Shown here piece by piece: positions 1 to 10,800 of a stretch of 64,000 nucleotides of DNA; within the stretch, counting starts at the first letter, position 1, and each line of letters starts with the position of its first letter. The position numbers and the translations under genes are program-made. This DNA is from Eimeria necatrix (Eukaryota; Apicomplexa; Conoidasida; Eucoccidiorida; Eimeriidae), in NCBI RefSeq assembly GCF_000499385.1, contig NW_013651669.1, forward strand, positions 1 through 64,000, read 5' to 3'. The notes beneath the pieces were generated by a model, which saw only the letters and a list, made by a program, of their open reading frames with translations, was not told the DNA's origin and did no database searches.

Positions 1-2338
1 CTAACCAGTTCAAGGCATCTAATTCGTCACATACACACAGCCGCCCATAGCATGCTTATGAGACCCAACAAGAGCAAACTTTCGAGGGTCAGCTTCGGCG
101 CCTTCCTCACTGTTGCGAGTTCAATGCGCCCTTTGCGCTACTCAGAAACGCTGTCACGCTTTCAGCGTTCTACAACTTCGTGAAAAAAACGTAGGTCGCG
201 GGTGAGTGGGCTCGCAACTCGCTCGCGCAGTAAGCGTCACAGAGCTATTGATTCTTCAGATGCAAGTGAGGCAGTGAAAGGCCTTCAGCTACGCGTGAAG
301 GACCTGAAATGTTAAGACGGACAAACTACAGGGCGCCATCCCTTTGAAGCAGGCTCCTGAGACAGCGCGAGCTGGCAGCACGTGAACTACAGTGTACTTT
401 CGTTGAGCTTCCGTAGTGCAGTCAGTTTAATTCTCAGTGTTATAGTTAAACTGAGGGGAAATAGGACGATGCAGCTATGGTCAGCAGCCTCAGTAAATAC
501 GCAGACGCTGCCGAGTGGGTATCTATCGAAGCGCTTAGCGTAGAATGAGGGAGCTTCCCATTCAGTGGTGAGTTCCTCCCGAATGTTCCATCACGTTTCG
601 CTAGCGCTTGTGGAATCGAGGCTGCGCCTAAAGTAGAAGCCAACTGAGCATGGAACTGCACAGCCGATAACGGAACCAGGCGTTTTCCAAGGACGCGCTT
701 GTTGTGCATACTTGACGCTATAGGACCTATATGGTTCCGCAGTGGAAGGGCAGTTAACAAAGGCAAGGTAGTGTTATAGAAGGAGTGTTTGGAGTAGGCG
801 GCTGAGACGTCGTTTTCGCTCGTGAAGACAAGCAGCTGTTAGGTTGGGTGACGCGGAGCCCAAAATCGGTGAGCTACTCGTTTCTTGAAGAAAGCTGAGC
901 AGTTGTTGCCGAGCGTTCGCTCGGCAGATTACATGGCTAGTGGAAACGCATGAACGTTTGGAAAAAACTGGGACCCTGCCAGTGCTCACTTCGCTGGGCA
1001 GTATGGGTTCCCCGTTTTGGCGGTTTGGTGGGAGTGCGTTTCTGGTCTCAGAGAAGAGAAGATTTGTATTTTCGCATGAGACTTAGGATCATCGTGGAGG
1101 CTAGAGCACTGATGAGGCATTGAGGGCATTGATCGCATAGATCTAATAGTTCATTTGCATTGTCATTACGGTTCTAAATTTAGAGAATACTCGCACACAT
1201 GGATCCACGGGGGAGTTGGAGCCCTACGTGTCCGTTGGCTTGCATTTGCACTCCCGCTTGTTTTCTGAGAATTTGTCATGAAGCAGAAGGCACAGGGGCT
1301 TCCCTTGTGTTCATTTGCTGAGTGCAACGAAAATACTTCAAGCATACAATGCAGCACAATCCCTACTTTCATGAAGCGAAAGTCTTTGAGCAGCTCGCGT
1401 AGCTCGCCATTACCCTGGGCTGCATGCGACTCGATGAGTTTCGTAGGCTATGGCAGAACGAACCTATAACACCGTTCCATATTTGCGCTCCTCTGTCTTT
1501 CCACGACTACTTCAAAGCCTTCCTCCCCCCTCACTTTCATGAAGCGAAAGTCTTTGAGCAGCTCGCGTAGCTCGCCATTACCCTGGGCTGCATGCGACTC
1601 GATGAGTTTCGTAGGCTATGGCAGAACGAACCTATAACACCGTTCCATATTTGCGCTCCTCTGTCTTTCCACGACTACTTCAAAGCCTTCCTCCCCCCTC
1701 AGCTCGTCGAAGCTAGGTTCAGCAGTCCGACAGCAGACTACAGTTAGGCAATTTATCAGGAAAACATTGGGCGGGATTAGATAACACCAATGATACAGAG
1801 CAGGCAGGGCAGTTAGGAACCGCAGCCCCTAGCCGTAGGAAGTCCTTACGCTTGGGCTCCAATACTCGGTCACCAGACACCCAAACTGTTCTATGCGCGA
1901 AAATAAATGCCCTAAAGCATCTGATTTTAGGTGTGGACAGTACATGTTTAGTTTTCAACGATTTGGAAGAGTGGGCACTCTCCTCCAATCGCCGCACATT
2001 GTCCCTTCCTTCCCTCTTGCTTTCGCGAAGGTTGAGCCTCGCTGAGGGGCATGCACAGAAAAGAAAGCCGTTTTAAGCGTCAAGAAAACTAAAGTACACA
2101 CAATTCTGAAATCCGCATTATAAAATGATTTATTCTCTTGCGATGGATTATCGCAAATTTGCATGAATCGGCCTCCGAGCCAGCGGTCCTGCTGGCTGAG
2201 CGCCCAGTGGGCTGTTGCTTCGGCTGCGACGGCCTGCAGAAGAGGGTTGTGCTTCTGTCACATTCATTTTTCTTCCCTAGCAGCAGGTAATATTAATTTT
2301 TCACTATCTAATTCCCTTTTCACTTACATTTTCTCAAG
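1..2338. other. Left-flank region with no supported gene
   Basis: No reading frame here shows a recognisable domain, and the open frames are short and lie on both strands. The stretch holds a perfect 168-bp tandem duplication, annotated separately. Its last few hundred bases presumably contain the promoter and 5' UTR of the thioredoxin-like gene that starts at 2339. Two adjacent minus-strand open frames at 446-766 and 774-989 could be exons of an unseen gene but have no feature to support them. Confidence 0.5.
1365..1700. repeat. Perfect 168-bp tandem duplication
   Basis: The sequence beginning ACTTTCATGAAGCG at 1365 recurs without a visible difference at 1533. Copy one is 1365-1532 and copy two 1533-1700, both ending in a C-rich TTCCTCCCCCCTC. 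The lack of divergence implies a recent duplication, or an assembly artefact. It overlaps no supported gene. Confidence 0.95.
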
Positions 2339-4327
2339 ATGCTGCCTCAGTACTGCTCTCCCTACAATGCCGAGAAGCGCCGTTTCAATGAGGAGCAGAT
2401 TCTCGCTGCGGGTGGCAAGGAAGGCGCCGCCGCCCCAGCAATGCCAATGCCCCCTGCCTACAGAGATATGGGTAAGAGAGGTCTTTTCAAATAGAGCCGA
2501 ATTCCATTAAATGCTTCCTACACGAGAGACCACTCGCGAAAAATACGACCATGTCACTCTACACCACATACTTTCAACAGCTAGTTCGAGCTAGAGAGCG
2601 CGAGCCTTAAGAGTTTAGTCCATAGATATTACCGATAGGCAAGATGAAAGTTATTTACAGGGAGGTGCCGCTGGTCGCCTGTCGGTAGCGCCGCATAGTG
2701 TGAAGTCTGCACCTTGCAGCTTGTTCCCCAGGTCATACAAAGTCTTCCGATTGCTGGCCAACGTAGGTGTAACATGCAAACTTTTAGTTTGCATGTTACA
2801 CCTACGGTTTTTATTCAGTAGAAGTGAGATTTTAGGAGGATAGGGTTTAGGCTATGTTATTGTTGTGCTGCTGTAGACCTGATTCTGTTTCCGGAGGGGA
2901 GCCTGAAGGACTCGAATGGCAACGTGGTGTCCCAGCAGCACCTCATAGGCAAATCTGTTGGTCTTTATTTCGCGGATGGCAGCAGCCCGAAGTGCAGCAG
3001 CTTCCTGCCGTTCCTTTTGCAGGTGGGACAGAGTTTAGCCTGACCATGTATCCTAAGCTGTCGCTCGGCCTAGAACGCGCAGGCCAGTCGCCACGCCTTC
3101 GAATCTATTGCCCAAGGCCTGCTACAGCTGCAGAATGAGCAGTGCAGTCCACTGAAGTGCTTTGAATAAGGTTCCCTGCTGCTGCTTCTACCTGTGTTGT
3201 TCCTCTGTACAGTTTTACCGCACGGTGAACGAGGGAGGCTCTCACCAGAAGATCGAAGTGGTTTTCGTGTCAGCGGACAAGGACGAGAGGGCTTTTCAAG
3301 ATCACGTTAAGCACATGCCTTGGCTCGTCATTGACTTCAACGACCCCCTGAGAACGATCTTGCTCAGACACTTCAGGGTAGGCGTTAGTGCTCCGTTTAT
3401 TACGCTTTTGCGTATCTATGGAGAAAAAGAATGCTGCCCTTTGCTTTTTACGTGCCGCTGGCTTCACTGTGATGTGAAGGAAATACTGCTCAGCTCCTCT
3501 AGACTAAGGCTTAGGGCTTGAAAGCCCAAGCTAACCGTGCAGTGTTTCTGAGAGGGGTTTCTGTTCTAGGCTTTGCAGTCAGCCACCCAGCTAGCAACAG
3601 GCTTTTACTTTTTCTTGTTTTACCCGGGGAATGCTGTCGCCGTATTGTAAAACACTTCGCGAGCCGCTAGCCAAAAAGTAGAGAATTCGTATCAGCCTTA
3701 GTCGCTACTTTTGTTTCTTCTTCACCTGATGTTCAACAGTATGTCAATGGTGGGCCATCGTTTTGTTTCATTTCCTGTTCATGTGCCTAGGTGTGCTCAT
3801 TCCTTTTTCCTTTTGCATATGTCTCTGTGTGTCCGTAGGTTGAGAAGGAAGCTAGTGTGCCCACCCAAGGCCAGGGCCCTCGCGCTGGCGTCCCCTCCTT
3901 GGTGGTTGTTGGCTCTGACGGGCGGGACGCCCAGTTCCTCCAAGTTAGTGGGGGCAGAGACGAAGGAGAAAGAGCCTTGCTCAGGTCAGCCATTATTGCA
4001 CATAGGTAGCTGTATGTATGAGTAGATAGCTAGCGGACCAACAGGCGAACTATAGACAGTTAGGAATGGCCTCATTATGGCCTTTTGCTGAGGCTCAAGC
4101 TGTGGTAGGGCGCAGTCCCTTCAGCACATTTACCATAGGCTTAAGCTGTGATGAGGTGCAGTTCCTTCAGCACATTTGCCATAGTTGGGGTGCAGCATCA
4201 CGAACATGGGACAGCTCCTACACAGCTGGCGTCTCACTCGCTTATCTGTGTTTCTTCGCACTGCAGATGGGACTGGAGAAACACGAAGTTTGGAGCTGAC
4301 CGGTTTCTCGTACGCCGTGAAGGCTAA
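2339..4327 (+). CDS. Thioredoxin-like protein, nucleoredoxin/tryparedoxin type
   Basis: Five exons join in phase to a 216-residue protein: 2339-2471, 2877-3022, 3213-3377, 3839-3984 and 4267-4327. The product has a thioredoxin fold of the nucleoredoxin/tryparedoxin class. The strand VGLYFADG leads into the active-site loop, [14 protein letters not shown] is the typical beta-strand followed by an acidic turn, and [12 protein letters not shown] matches the conserved cis-Pro strand. A tail [13 protein letters not shown] closes the domain. The expected WCPPC redox centre is replaced by SSPKCSSF, so only one cysteine remains and a classical dithiol reductase is unlikely. The start is the first Met of an [17 protein letters not shown]-terminus. 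Intron 1 carries a perfect hairpin. The fold assignment is secure; the substrate and cellular role are unknown. Confidence 0.82.
2762..2806. repeat. Perfect 21-bp inverted repeat (hairpin)
   Basis: A left arm at 2762-2782 and a right arm at 2786-2806 are exact reverse complements separated by TTT. The hairpin lies in intron 1 (2472-2876) of the thioredoxin-like gene, about 70 bases before the acceptor. Confidence 0.95.
4092..4183. repeat. Imperfect 46-bp tandem repeat
   Basis: Two 46-base units, 4092-4137 and 4138-4183, differ at several positions but share the core CTTCAGCACATTT. They lie in intron 4 (3985-4266) of the thioredoxin-like gene. Confidence 0.8.
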
Positions 4328-4562
4328 GTGCTTAGGTAGCTTAGCAGCTACCCAGACAGCTAGTAAAGCCACCCCTTTGCAGCTGGTTAAGCTGATTCAG
4401 CTAGCTAGCCAGCATCTAGTTGGGTTGCATTGCTCATAAGAGGGACCCGCCCTTACCGCTCATATGTAGCTGGAGCAGAAACAGCCCAAGTTGCAGCAGT
4501 GATTGCAGCAAACAGACGCAGCGGGAGCAGCAGCAGTAGCAGCAACAGCATGCTGCTACAGT

Positions 4563-4615
4563 AGCAAGAACCCGTAGCAGCAGCTGCAGCAGCAAGAACC
4601 CGTAGCAGCAGCTGC
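4563..4615. repeat. Short direct repeat in CAG-rich sequence
   Basis: A 25-base element beginning AGCAAGAACCCGTAGCAGCA at 4563 recurs exactly at 4591, a period of 28 bases. Confidence 0.8.
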
Positions 4616-4940
4616 CCGTTGCAGCGGCAGCAGCTCGGGGGAAGCTGATGTAACCTCTGACATTTTTTACGTTGACGAAATCCGTCAAAAATGGCATCCA
4701 AACCAACGAGCAAAAACAGGCACAAGCAGACGCTGAAAGGAATAATCATGAAGAATAGAGAGTGAAATAATGAGAGGTTAATTGGAGAGAAACGAACAAG
4801 CACTTTCACACACGTATAGAGGGATATGATGACAAGCAAATGTAGTCACAAGGGGAGAATAGGAGAAGGCAGTTGCGTATTTCTATTCTCTGTCTGTGCC
4901 ACCTCTACCCAAAAGCAGACAGGCAAAAACCATCGATCTA

Positions 4941-4998
4941 TTCTTGCTGACTTTCGGGACTGATGGCGAAGCATATCAGTCCCGAAAGTCAGCAAGAA
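4941..4998. repeat. Perfect 24-bp inverted repeat (hairpin)
   Basis: Arms 4941-4964 and 4975-4998 are exact reverse complements around a 10-base loop (GGCGAAGCAT). The hairpin sits in the intergenic region downstream of RCL1's 3' end. Confidence 0.95.
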
Positions 4999-5299
4999 CT
5001 GACTGGGAAACGACTAGAAAGGGTAGGACGACCGAAGGGCAAAGGCAGACAGCCACTGCCAGGAAGGCTGACGAAGGGACGGAACAAGATGTGCAACGGG
5101 ACGGCACGTATGCGCACACAAAGCCCTCACTGGACTTATGAAAGCAATAAGCCAAGAGAGGCACGGTGGTTTGGTGGCAGTTCCCTAGCTAGACAGCTGA
5201 GCAGCAGACTAGCTGTTTAAAAAAGCAGTCACCAGTGGGCAGCAAGCGAAGGCGGCGCAGACAGCACCGCTCCCGCGGGAACAGCTGCAGTAGCCACTG

Positions 5300-7018
5300 C
5301 TAGAAGCTGCTAACGTTCGTGTTCTTATAACCAATACCGACGCAGCTAGCGAGTACTTGGGGAGCCCACGAAAGGTCTAGGGGCTCGTCGCGCTTAGTGT
5401 TGGAGAAGTCTTCACCATCTTCGTCCGAATCCTGTTGCTGAAGTTGCTCCTTCGTCCCCTGCTCCTGCTGCTCAAAAGTAAAGGCAACTCCAAAGAAGTC
5501 CCGCAGCAGCCGCAGGAAACCAACAGTTGATGGAGTCAAGCGAGAGAGCAAAACCTGAAAACAAAGATGTACACTCTAAGCTTTATCCCCTATTTTACAC
5601 AGACCTCTTCAGAGGCTGGCGCATATACGTAGCTTGACGTGTGCACCTGAACTCACCTTCGACGGGGCATGGTCACCGGCTAGTGCAGCAAACAACAGTG
5701 CCATCTTCTGGCCGCGTGGGGGCACAGCGCCTCCTAGCAGCAGCTGCAGTAGTAACAGCCTCGCCACACGCAATCCCAGTTGCTCCTCTGGAGTAGCTAG
5801 TGTTTCTTCTGTTGATGCCGCTGCTTTTGTTGCAGCTTCAGCCTGCAGCAGGTGCTGCAGCTTGACATTGCCTGTGGCCCGGGAAGCTGCTGCCACTGTA
5901 TCAGCGGCACTTGGTGGTGCTGCTGCTGCATCTGTTGCTGCTACTGGGTCCAGGAATATTGCGTCCCCTGCAGCCCTGCAGCCTCCCTTTATATTCTCAG
6001 CCACCAGAACCATCCCCATAGCAGCAACCTTGCTGGACTTGAGTTTTTGCTTCTGCTCGTGCAACAGCTGCTGCAGCTGGTGCTGCTGCGTGTCACCCTT
6101 GCCTTCCGCAGTAGCAGCAGCCACTGCTGCTGCTCTTTTGACGCCGCCGCCCCCTATTTTTAATGCGTCCTCAACGTACACCCAAACGTCGGGGAGCAGC
6201 ATGTTGAGGAGGCCCCTAGCTGCACAAACGGCTCGTCGCGGGAATGCAGCAGAAGCTCCAGCCGCAAAAGCCACTCCCCTAACACGCTTGACGGGAGCAG
6301 CAGCAACAGCACCCGCAAGGGTAAATGGTTGCAAATCGCCGCGCGCCACCTCTGGCCCCTTGAACGTAATAACGCCAAAGGGAGAGCCTGGAAGCCCCCT
6401 GCAGTGTACCTTTATCTCTGGAGGAGAAGCAGCAGCAGCAGCCGCAACTGCACCGCCCCACTGCTTCAGCAGCTGCTGCAGCAGCGGGATCTGCTGCAGC
6501 CGCAGGAAGTCTACAGAAGCGTCTGCTGCTGCTGCATCAGTTACGCCACGTAGCAGCACAGACATTCTGTATTTGCAAAAGGGGGCAAGGTACAGCAGCG
6601 GCTCGAGGTAGTAGCTGATACCTCTGCTTTCGTGACAGTTGTGCACCACAGGCGCAGCAGCAGCAACAGCAGCAGCATTGGACTGGCCTACTGCTGTGTG
6701 GGTTGCTCCAGCACGCACCCCCAGGAGCAACCCCGGCCGGAATCGCAGCGACGTCCCCGTCGGGTGTATGTAAACCTCCGATCCTTCAGTAACCTTGCAC
6801 AGCAGTCTAATAAAGCTGGCTTCGTGCTGCTGCAGCCCAGGGAGGGCGGCAGCGGCTCCATCAGCGGCATCAATAACGGAAGGATCCTCCCGAATGTGTC
6901 TCACCCAAATGTCCTTACCGGACAAAACTGACAAACAAAGACGCTCCCGTAGGCAGTTGTGACCCTCATATACAAGCGCAGCCGGCGCTGGTGCAGCGTT
7001 AAAGGAGTCCTGAACCAT
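5300..7018 (-). CDS. RCL1: RNA 3'-terminal phosphate cyclase-like protein
   Basis: Two exons, 7018-5657 and 5554-5300, join in phase 0 across GTGAGT..CAG to give 538 residues. RCL1 is a nucleolar U3 snoRNP-associated factor needed for early pre-rRNA cleavage and 40S assembly; it has the cyclase fold but is thought to lack cyclase activity. Family blocks appear in order: EGHNCLRERLCLSVLSGK near the N-terminus, SLRFRPGLLLG, SRGISYYLEPLLYLAPFCK, MSVLLRGVTD, KRVRGVAFA, AARGLLNMLLPDVWVYVED, then across the intron SRLTPSTVGFLRLLRDFFGV and a C-terminal CVGIGYKN. The protein is well above the usual length of about 370 residues because of alanine-rich insertions and a Q/K-rich segment around residues 300-330. 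The start is the first Met before the conserved block. It is head-to-head with WDR3. Confidence 0.92.
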
Positions 7019-7874
7019 TGCTGCTGCTACTGCTGCTGCTGCTACTGTGGTGCGTATGGCCGTCTTTGTGGGCTTTGAAGCTTGTAGCGCAGCGCTTTAG
7101 GTGACAAACAGCCTCAGGCTGACCCAAATGCACCTCAATGCTGTCGAGGGGTCTAGGCACTGCACCATACGGAACAGTAGCTGCTGCACCCTTCGCTGCA
7201 ACTGCTGTTGCCGCGGCTGCTACGCTGAAGGTGCCCGCCCGCCTGTAAAATCAGTAGTAGCTGCTGCAGGCCGCAGTTGGGTGTGTTGACTGATTAATGC
7301 TTACTTAGAAAAATAAAAATATTGAAGGAAGATGCCATTAGACACTGAGAAGGCTGCATGGAGCCCTGTATCATATGTATAAGCACTAGACCTTCGACTT
7401 CAAGGTCCATTACGGCCTACACAGGCCAAGAGGCCAATGGTTTTTTTTTAATTTGCTCGGAAGATATTTTACAGCAGGCGACAATTCTACCATGTCGAAG
7501 CTGCTGCTGCTGTCGCTGCGGGGCTACCATCGAGGCCCCACGCATGTATTACTCGGCTTCCTGGAATACTGCTGCTAAGGCCCGGTATCTAGGGGCTAAG
7601 TGGCCAACATTTTACCTAATTTCCTGGAAGGCTAAGCTGGGTGGGTGTCATATAACGGATTAGCACTGCTGCATACACACCCGAACTCCTTGCAAGAAAA
7701 GCCGAAGTAGCAGCAAGGCAGCATCGGCCATGCTCGAGGACTGCCCAGCAGCAGCAGCAGCATCAGTTTCAAGAGCGTACGTGCATAGAGTCCTCTCAGC
7801 TGCAACAAATAGGCCAAGCAGAGGAAACGAAGGCGCATCTACTACATGCATCATCATCAGCAGCCGTTGCAGCA
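7019..7874. promoter_or_regulatory. Divergent intergenic region between RCL1 and WDR3
   Basis: These 856 bases separate the start codons of RCL1 (-) and WDR3 (+) and should hold both promoters and 5' UTRs. Visible features are GCT/CAG triplet runs near 7020-7060 and 7740-7760, and a T9 tract at 7441-7449. No specific factor site is claimed. Confidence 0.45.
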
Positions 7875-10800
7875 ATGGTTAAGGCCTACCTGAACTATGA
7901 GCAGTCTGCTGCCTTTGGCTTAACAGCCACACCCACGGCCAACCTTCAGCTGCTCCCAGGAGTGGGGCCCCACAGCAGTAGTAGCACAAACAGCGATTTG
8001 GTTTGGTGCTGCTGTGGCAGCGAGGCGGTACTGTGGCACACGCAGCAGCGACAGCGGCTGCTGCGGCTGCGGGTACCCGCAGTAGTGACTCCAGATGGAG
8101 ATGTCGAGGGGTTCAGACAGCGTGCCACGGTTGTGGCAGCAGCAGAAGCTGCTGCTGCTGTTGCCGTTGGCTACAGCGACGGCAGCATCCGTATCTGGTC
8201 AGTCGACACTACTGCTGCTGCTGCGGCAGTGCTACTGCAGCAGCAGCCCGAGATAGGGCCGCCAACGCTCGAGCTGCAAGGACATAGAGGCAATGTGAAC
8301 GCACTGCAATGGGCGGCGAGCAGCAGCAGCGTCATCAACAATGGCGGCGGCAGCAGTAGCAGCAGAGAAGATTTGCTGTTGTCAGGGGGTTCAGATGGAG
8401 ACATCATTGTGTGGGATGTGGAGAGCGGCAGCGGCCGCTGCCGCCTACGTGGCCACACACAGCCAGTCACTGCGCTGCTAGCACTGCAGCCCAATGCAGC
8501 GGCAGCCGCAGCAGACGCCCCAGAAGTGGGCAATGAAAATGCACCGGAGGAACGGCGGAGCAAGAAACGCAAGGAGCCTGCCTCTGGCGAAGCGGAAGGC
8601 ACCAGCAACTCAAGCAACAGCAGTAGCAGCAGCAGCAGCGGCAGTTTGCTGTTGGTAAGCGGGTCGAAAGACGGCCTCATCAAAATATGGGATGTCTGTC
8701 TGCAGCTATGTCTTTACACGGCAGTGGAAGCTGCAGAGGCTGCGGAAGTGTGGGCAATAGCAGTCAACGCTTGTCAGGTGAGCCTGTGCTGTTGTTGCTG
8801 TTGGGCTATCTGCTATGGTTGCCTGTGACTTTCTTTCAAGCGCGGTTAATTGTGCTGCTGCGCCTCCTGCTGCTGCTGCTGCTGCTGCTGCTCTGGTTGC
8901 TGCGCCGTTCGGCGCGGCTTCGCCTATCCCACCACTGCTTGCCAGTGCGCGTGTTACGTGCTCTACGCACCGCGTTTCGCAGCTTAGATTTCTGTGCTCG
9001 GCGCTTGCAGACTCGTCTTTTTGTGGGCGGAGGAGACTACAAAGTTCGGGTATTTGCCCTGCACTTAAGGCCGCCAGCAGCAACAGCAGCAGCAGCAGGA
9101 GCAGCAGGTGTGGAAGCAGCAGCAGCACAAAGCATCTGGGCCATGACTACATACTTGGGGTCTGTACACCCCAACCGCAGCAGCAAAAAGCAGCGTATCC
9201 GCCAGTTGCAGTTTGTGCCGACTGGAGAGCCCCTTTCTGCAGCTGCAGCCACAGCAGCAGCAGCAGCAAGCCAACCGGTGCTTACTGGAGGCCTGCTGCT
9301 ATGCTGCAGCGGAGGGTCTCGCATTATTGATGTTTTCCGCTGCTACAATGCAGCTGAGAATCAGCAGCAACAACAAAAGAGAGAGAGGCGACTGCTGCAG
9401 AGACTTAAGAAGAAACAGAAACAGCAAGAGGACAGTCACGATGCAAATCAGCAGCAGCAGGCCGGCGTGGAGGAGGAGCAGCAGCAGCGGCTTGGTGAAG
9501 TGCTGTTTGTGGGCTCGCTGCATGCTGATGCGTCAATAAAAGGATTCCACGCTCGCGTGGCCAGCAGCAGGAGTCACATGTGTGTCCGCATTTGCCTAAA
9601 CCTCAGCAACAACTCGCTGGAACTGTGGAAAGCAAATCCGGCGCTGCTACGCAAGCACAGCGTAAGTGGCACGCAGTAAACAGTAGATCCTATGCCATAA
9701 GGTGCGGCCTTAGCTCGTTTTCTCACTCTGAAGGATATGGCGTCTAGGGCCCCCACCGGTTTTCCCCGCGTTTCAGCGTTGCCTGTGCCTTTGTTACCGT
9801 GCGACGTCGCACTGAGGCGCAGGTTCAAGAGTTCGGGACTCACCATTAAGGGCTTGCGGCCTAGAGCTTGGTGTATCTGTGTGTCTGTGCAGCTGGACTC
9901 TGAGGCGGCGTTTGAACGGGTGTCTTTCATATCTTGTGGAGGGCACGCGGGACAAATGAGAAGTCTGAGCACATCACATGACGACGGATATATCCTGTCA
10001 ACGGCTGATGAGGTCTGCCGCAGCTACACTGATGGTGCTGCTGCATTGTTGCTGCTGCTCGTGCTATGGCCTTGCTGCTTTTGCTGCTGCAGTCTTGCTG
10101 CGACTGCTGCTGCGGCCTGGCTGCCGGTATTATATATATCGAGGCTACCGTTTCATGAGCTGCTGCTGCAAGCGACAGTGCTGTGGCTGCTGGTGCTTCT
10201 GCCAAATTCTCGACAATCTTAAGTAGGCCGGATTTCTTTCTATGCAAGGAATCAGTAGTGCACTATGGCATAATTCTCAGAGTGATATATTGTTTGGCGC
10301 TCTTTTTAGGGAGCCAAGATTTGGAATGTTGCGAGAGCGCGCTGTGTAAAGACGCTGCCGTGTGAAGAGCCGCAGTGCGGTTTCGTTGTGGCCGGTAAGA
10401 GCTCAGATTTTTCGGGTGTAAGGCTTAAACGTCACGATTTGTCGAGCAGATCAAAGGCCACGGTGACAGCCCAAGAACTGAGGCTGTAAGATGAGGTTTC
10501 GGGGTTGAGAGGCAGAGCTTGTGCGCAGGTAATGAACATATCGTGCTAGGATGCAGGAACGGGCAGCTGGTGCTCTTTGACTTGGGAGCTGCCGCCTTGC
10601 TGCAGCGGACAGAAGCACATGCAGCAGCAATTAATGCACTAGCTGAACATCCCAAGCACACTGGGTACGTCCAAACCCCACAAGCCAACGCTGTAAACTG
10701 TATTACCAAACGAGAGACCTGAAGAACACGTAAACAGCCGTCGTCCTAAACGAGGCTGCAAAACTGTCCCATGAGCAGAGAGCGCCTAGCAACGGGACAG

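Larger units (their letters stand above)
4328..5299. other. Convergent intergenic region
   Basis: This stretch lies between the 3' ends of the thioredoxin-like gene (+) and RCL1 (-). It contains CAG/AGC-rich sequence around 4500-4620 and a 24-bp hairpin at 4941-4998. No coding region is supported. Confidence 0.6.

Noticed and set aside
446..989. Two neighbouring minus-strand open frames that might be exons of one gene
   Set aside because: No recognisable domain, no convincing splice pair, and lengths expected by chance.
5634..6611. A 325-residue plus-strand open frame over RCL1
   Set aside because: It is antisense to RCL1, whose conserved blocks fix the minus strand as coding. Its composition reflects complementary triplets.
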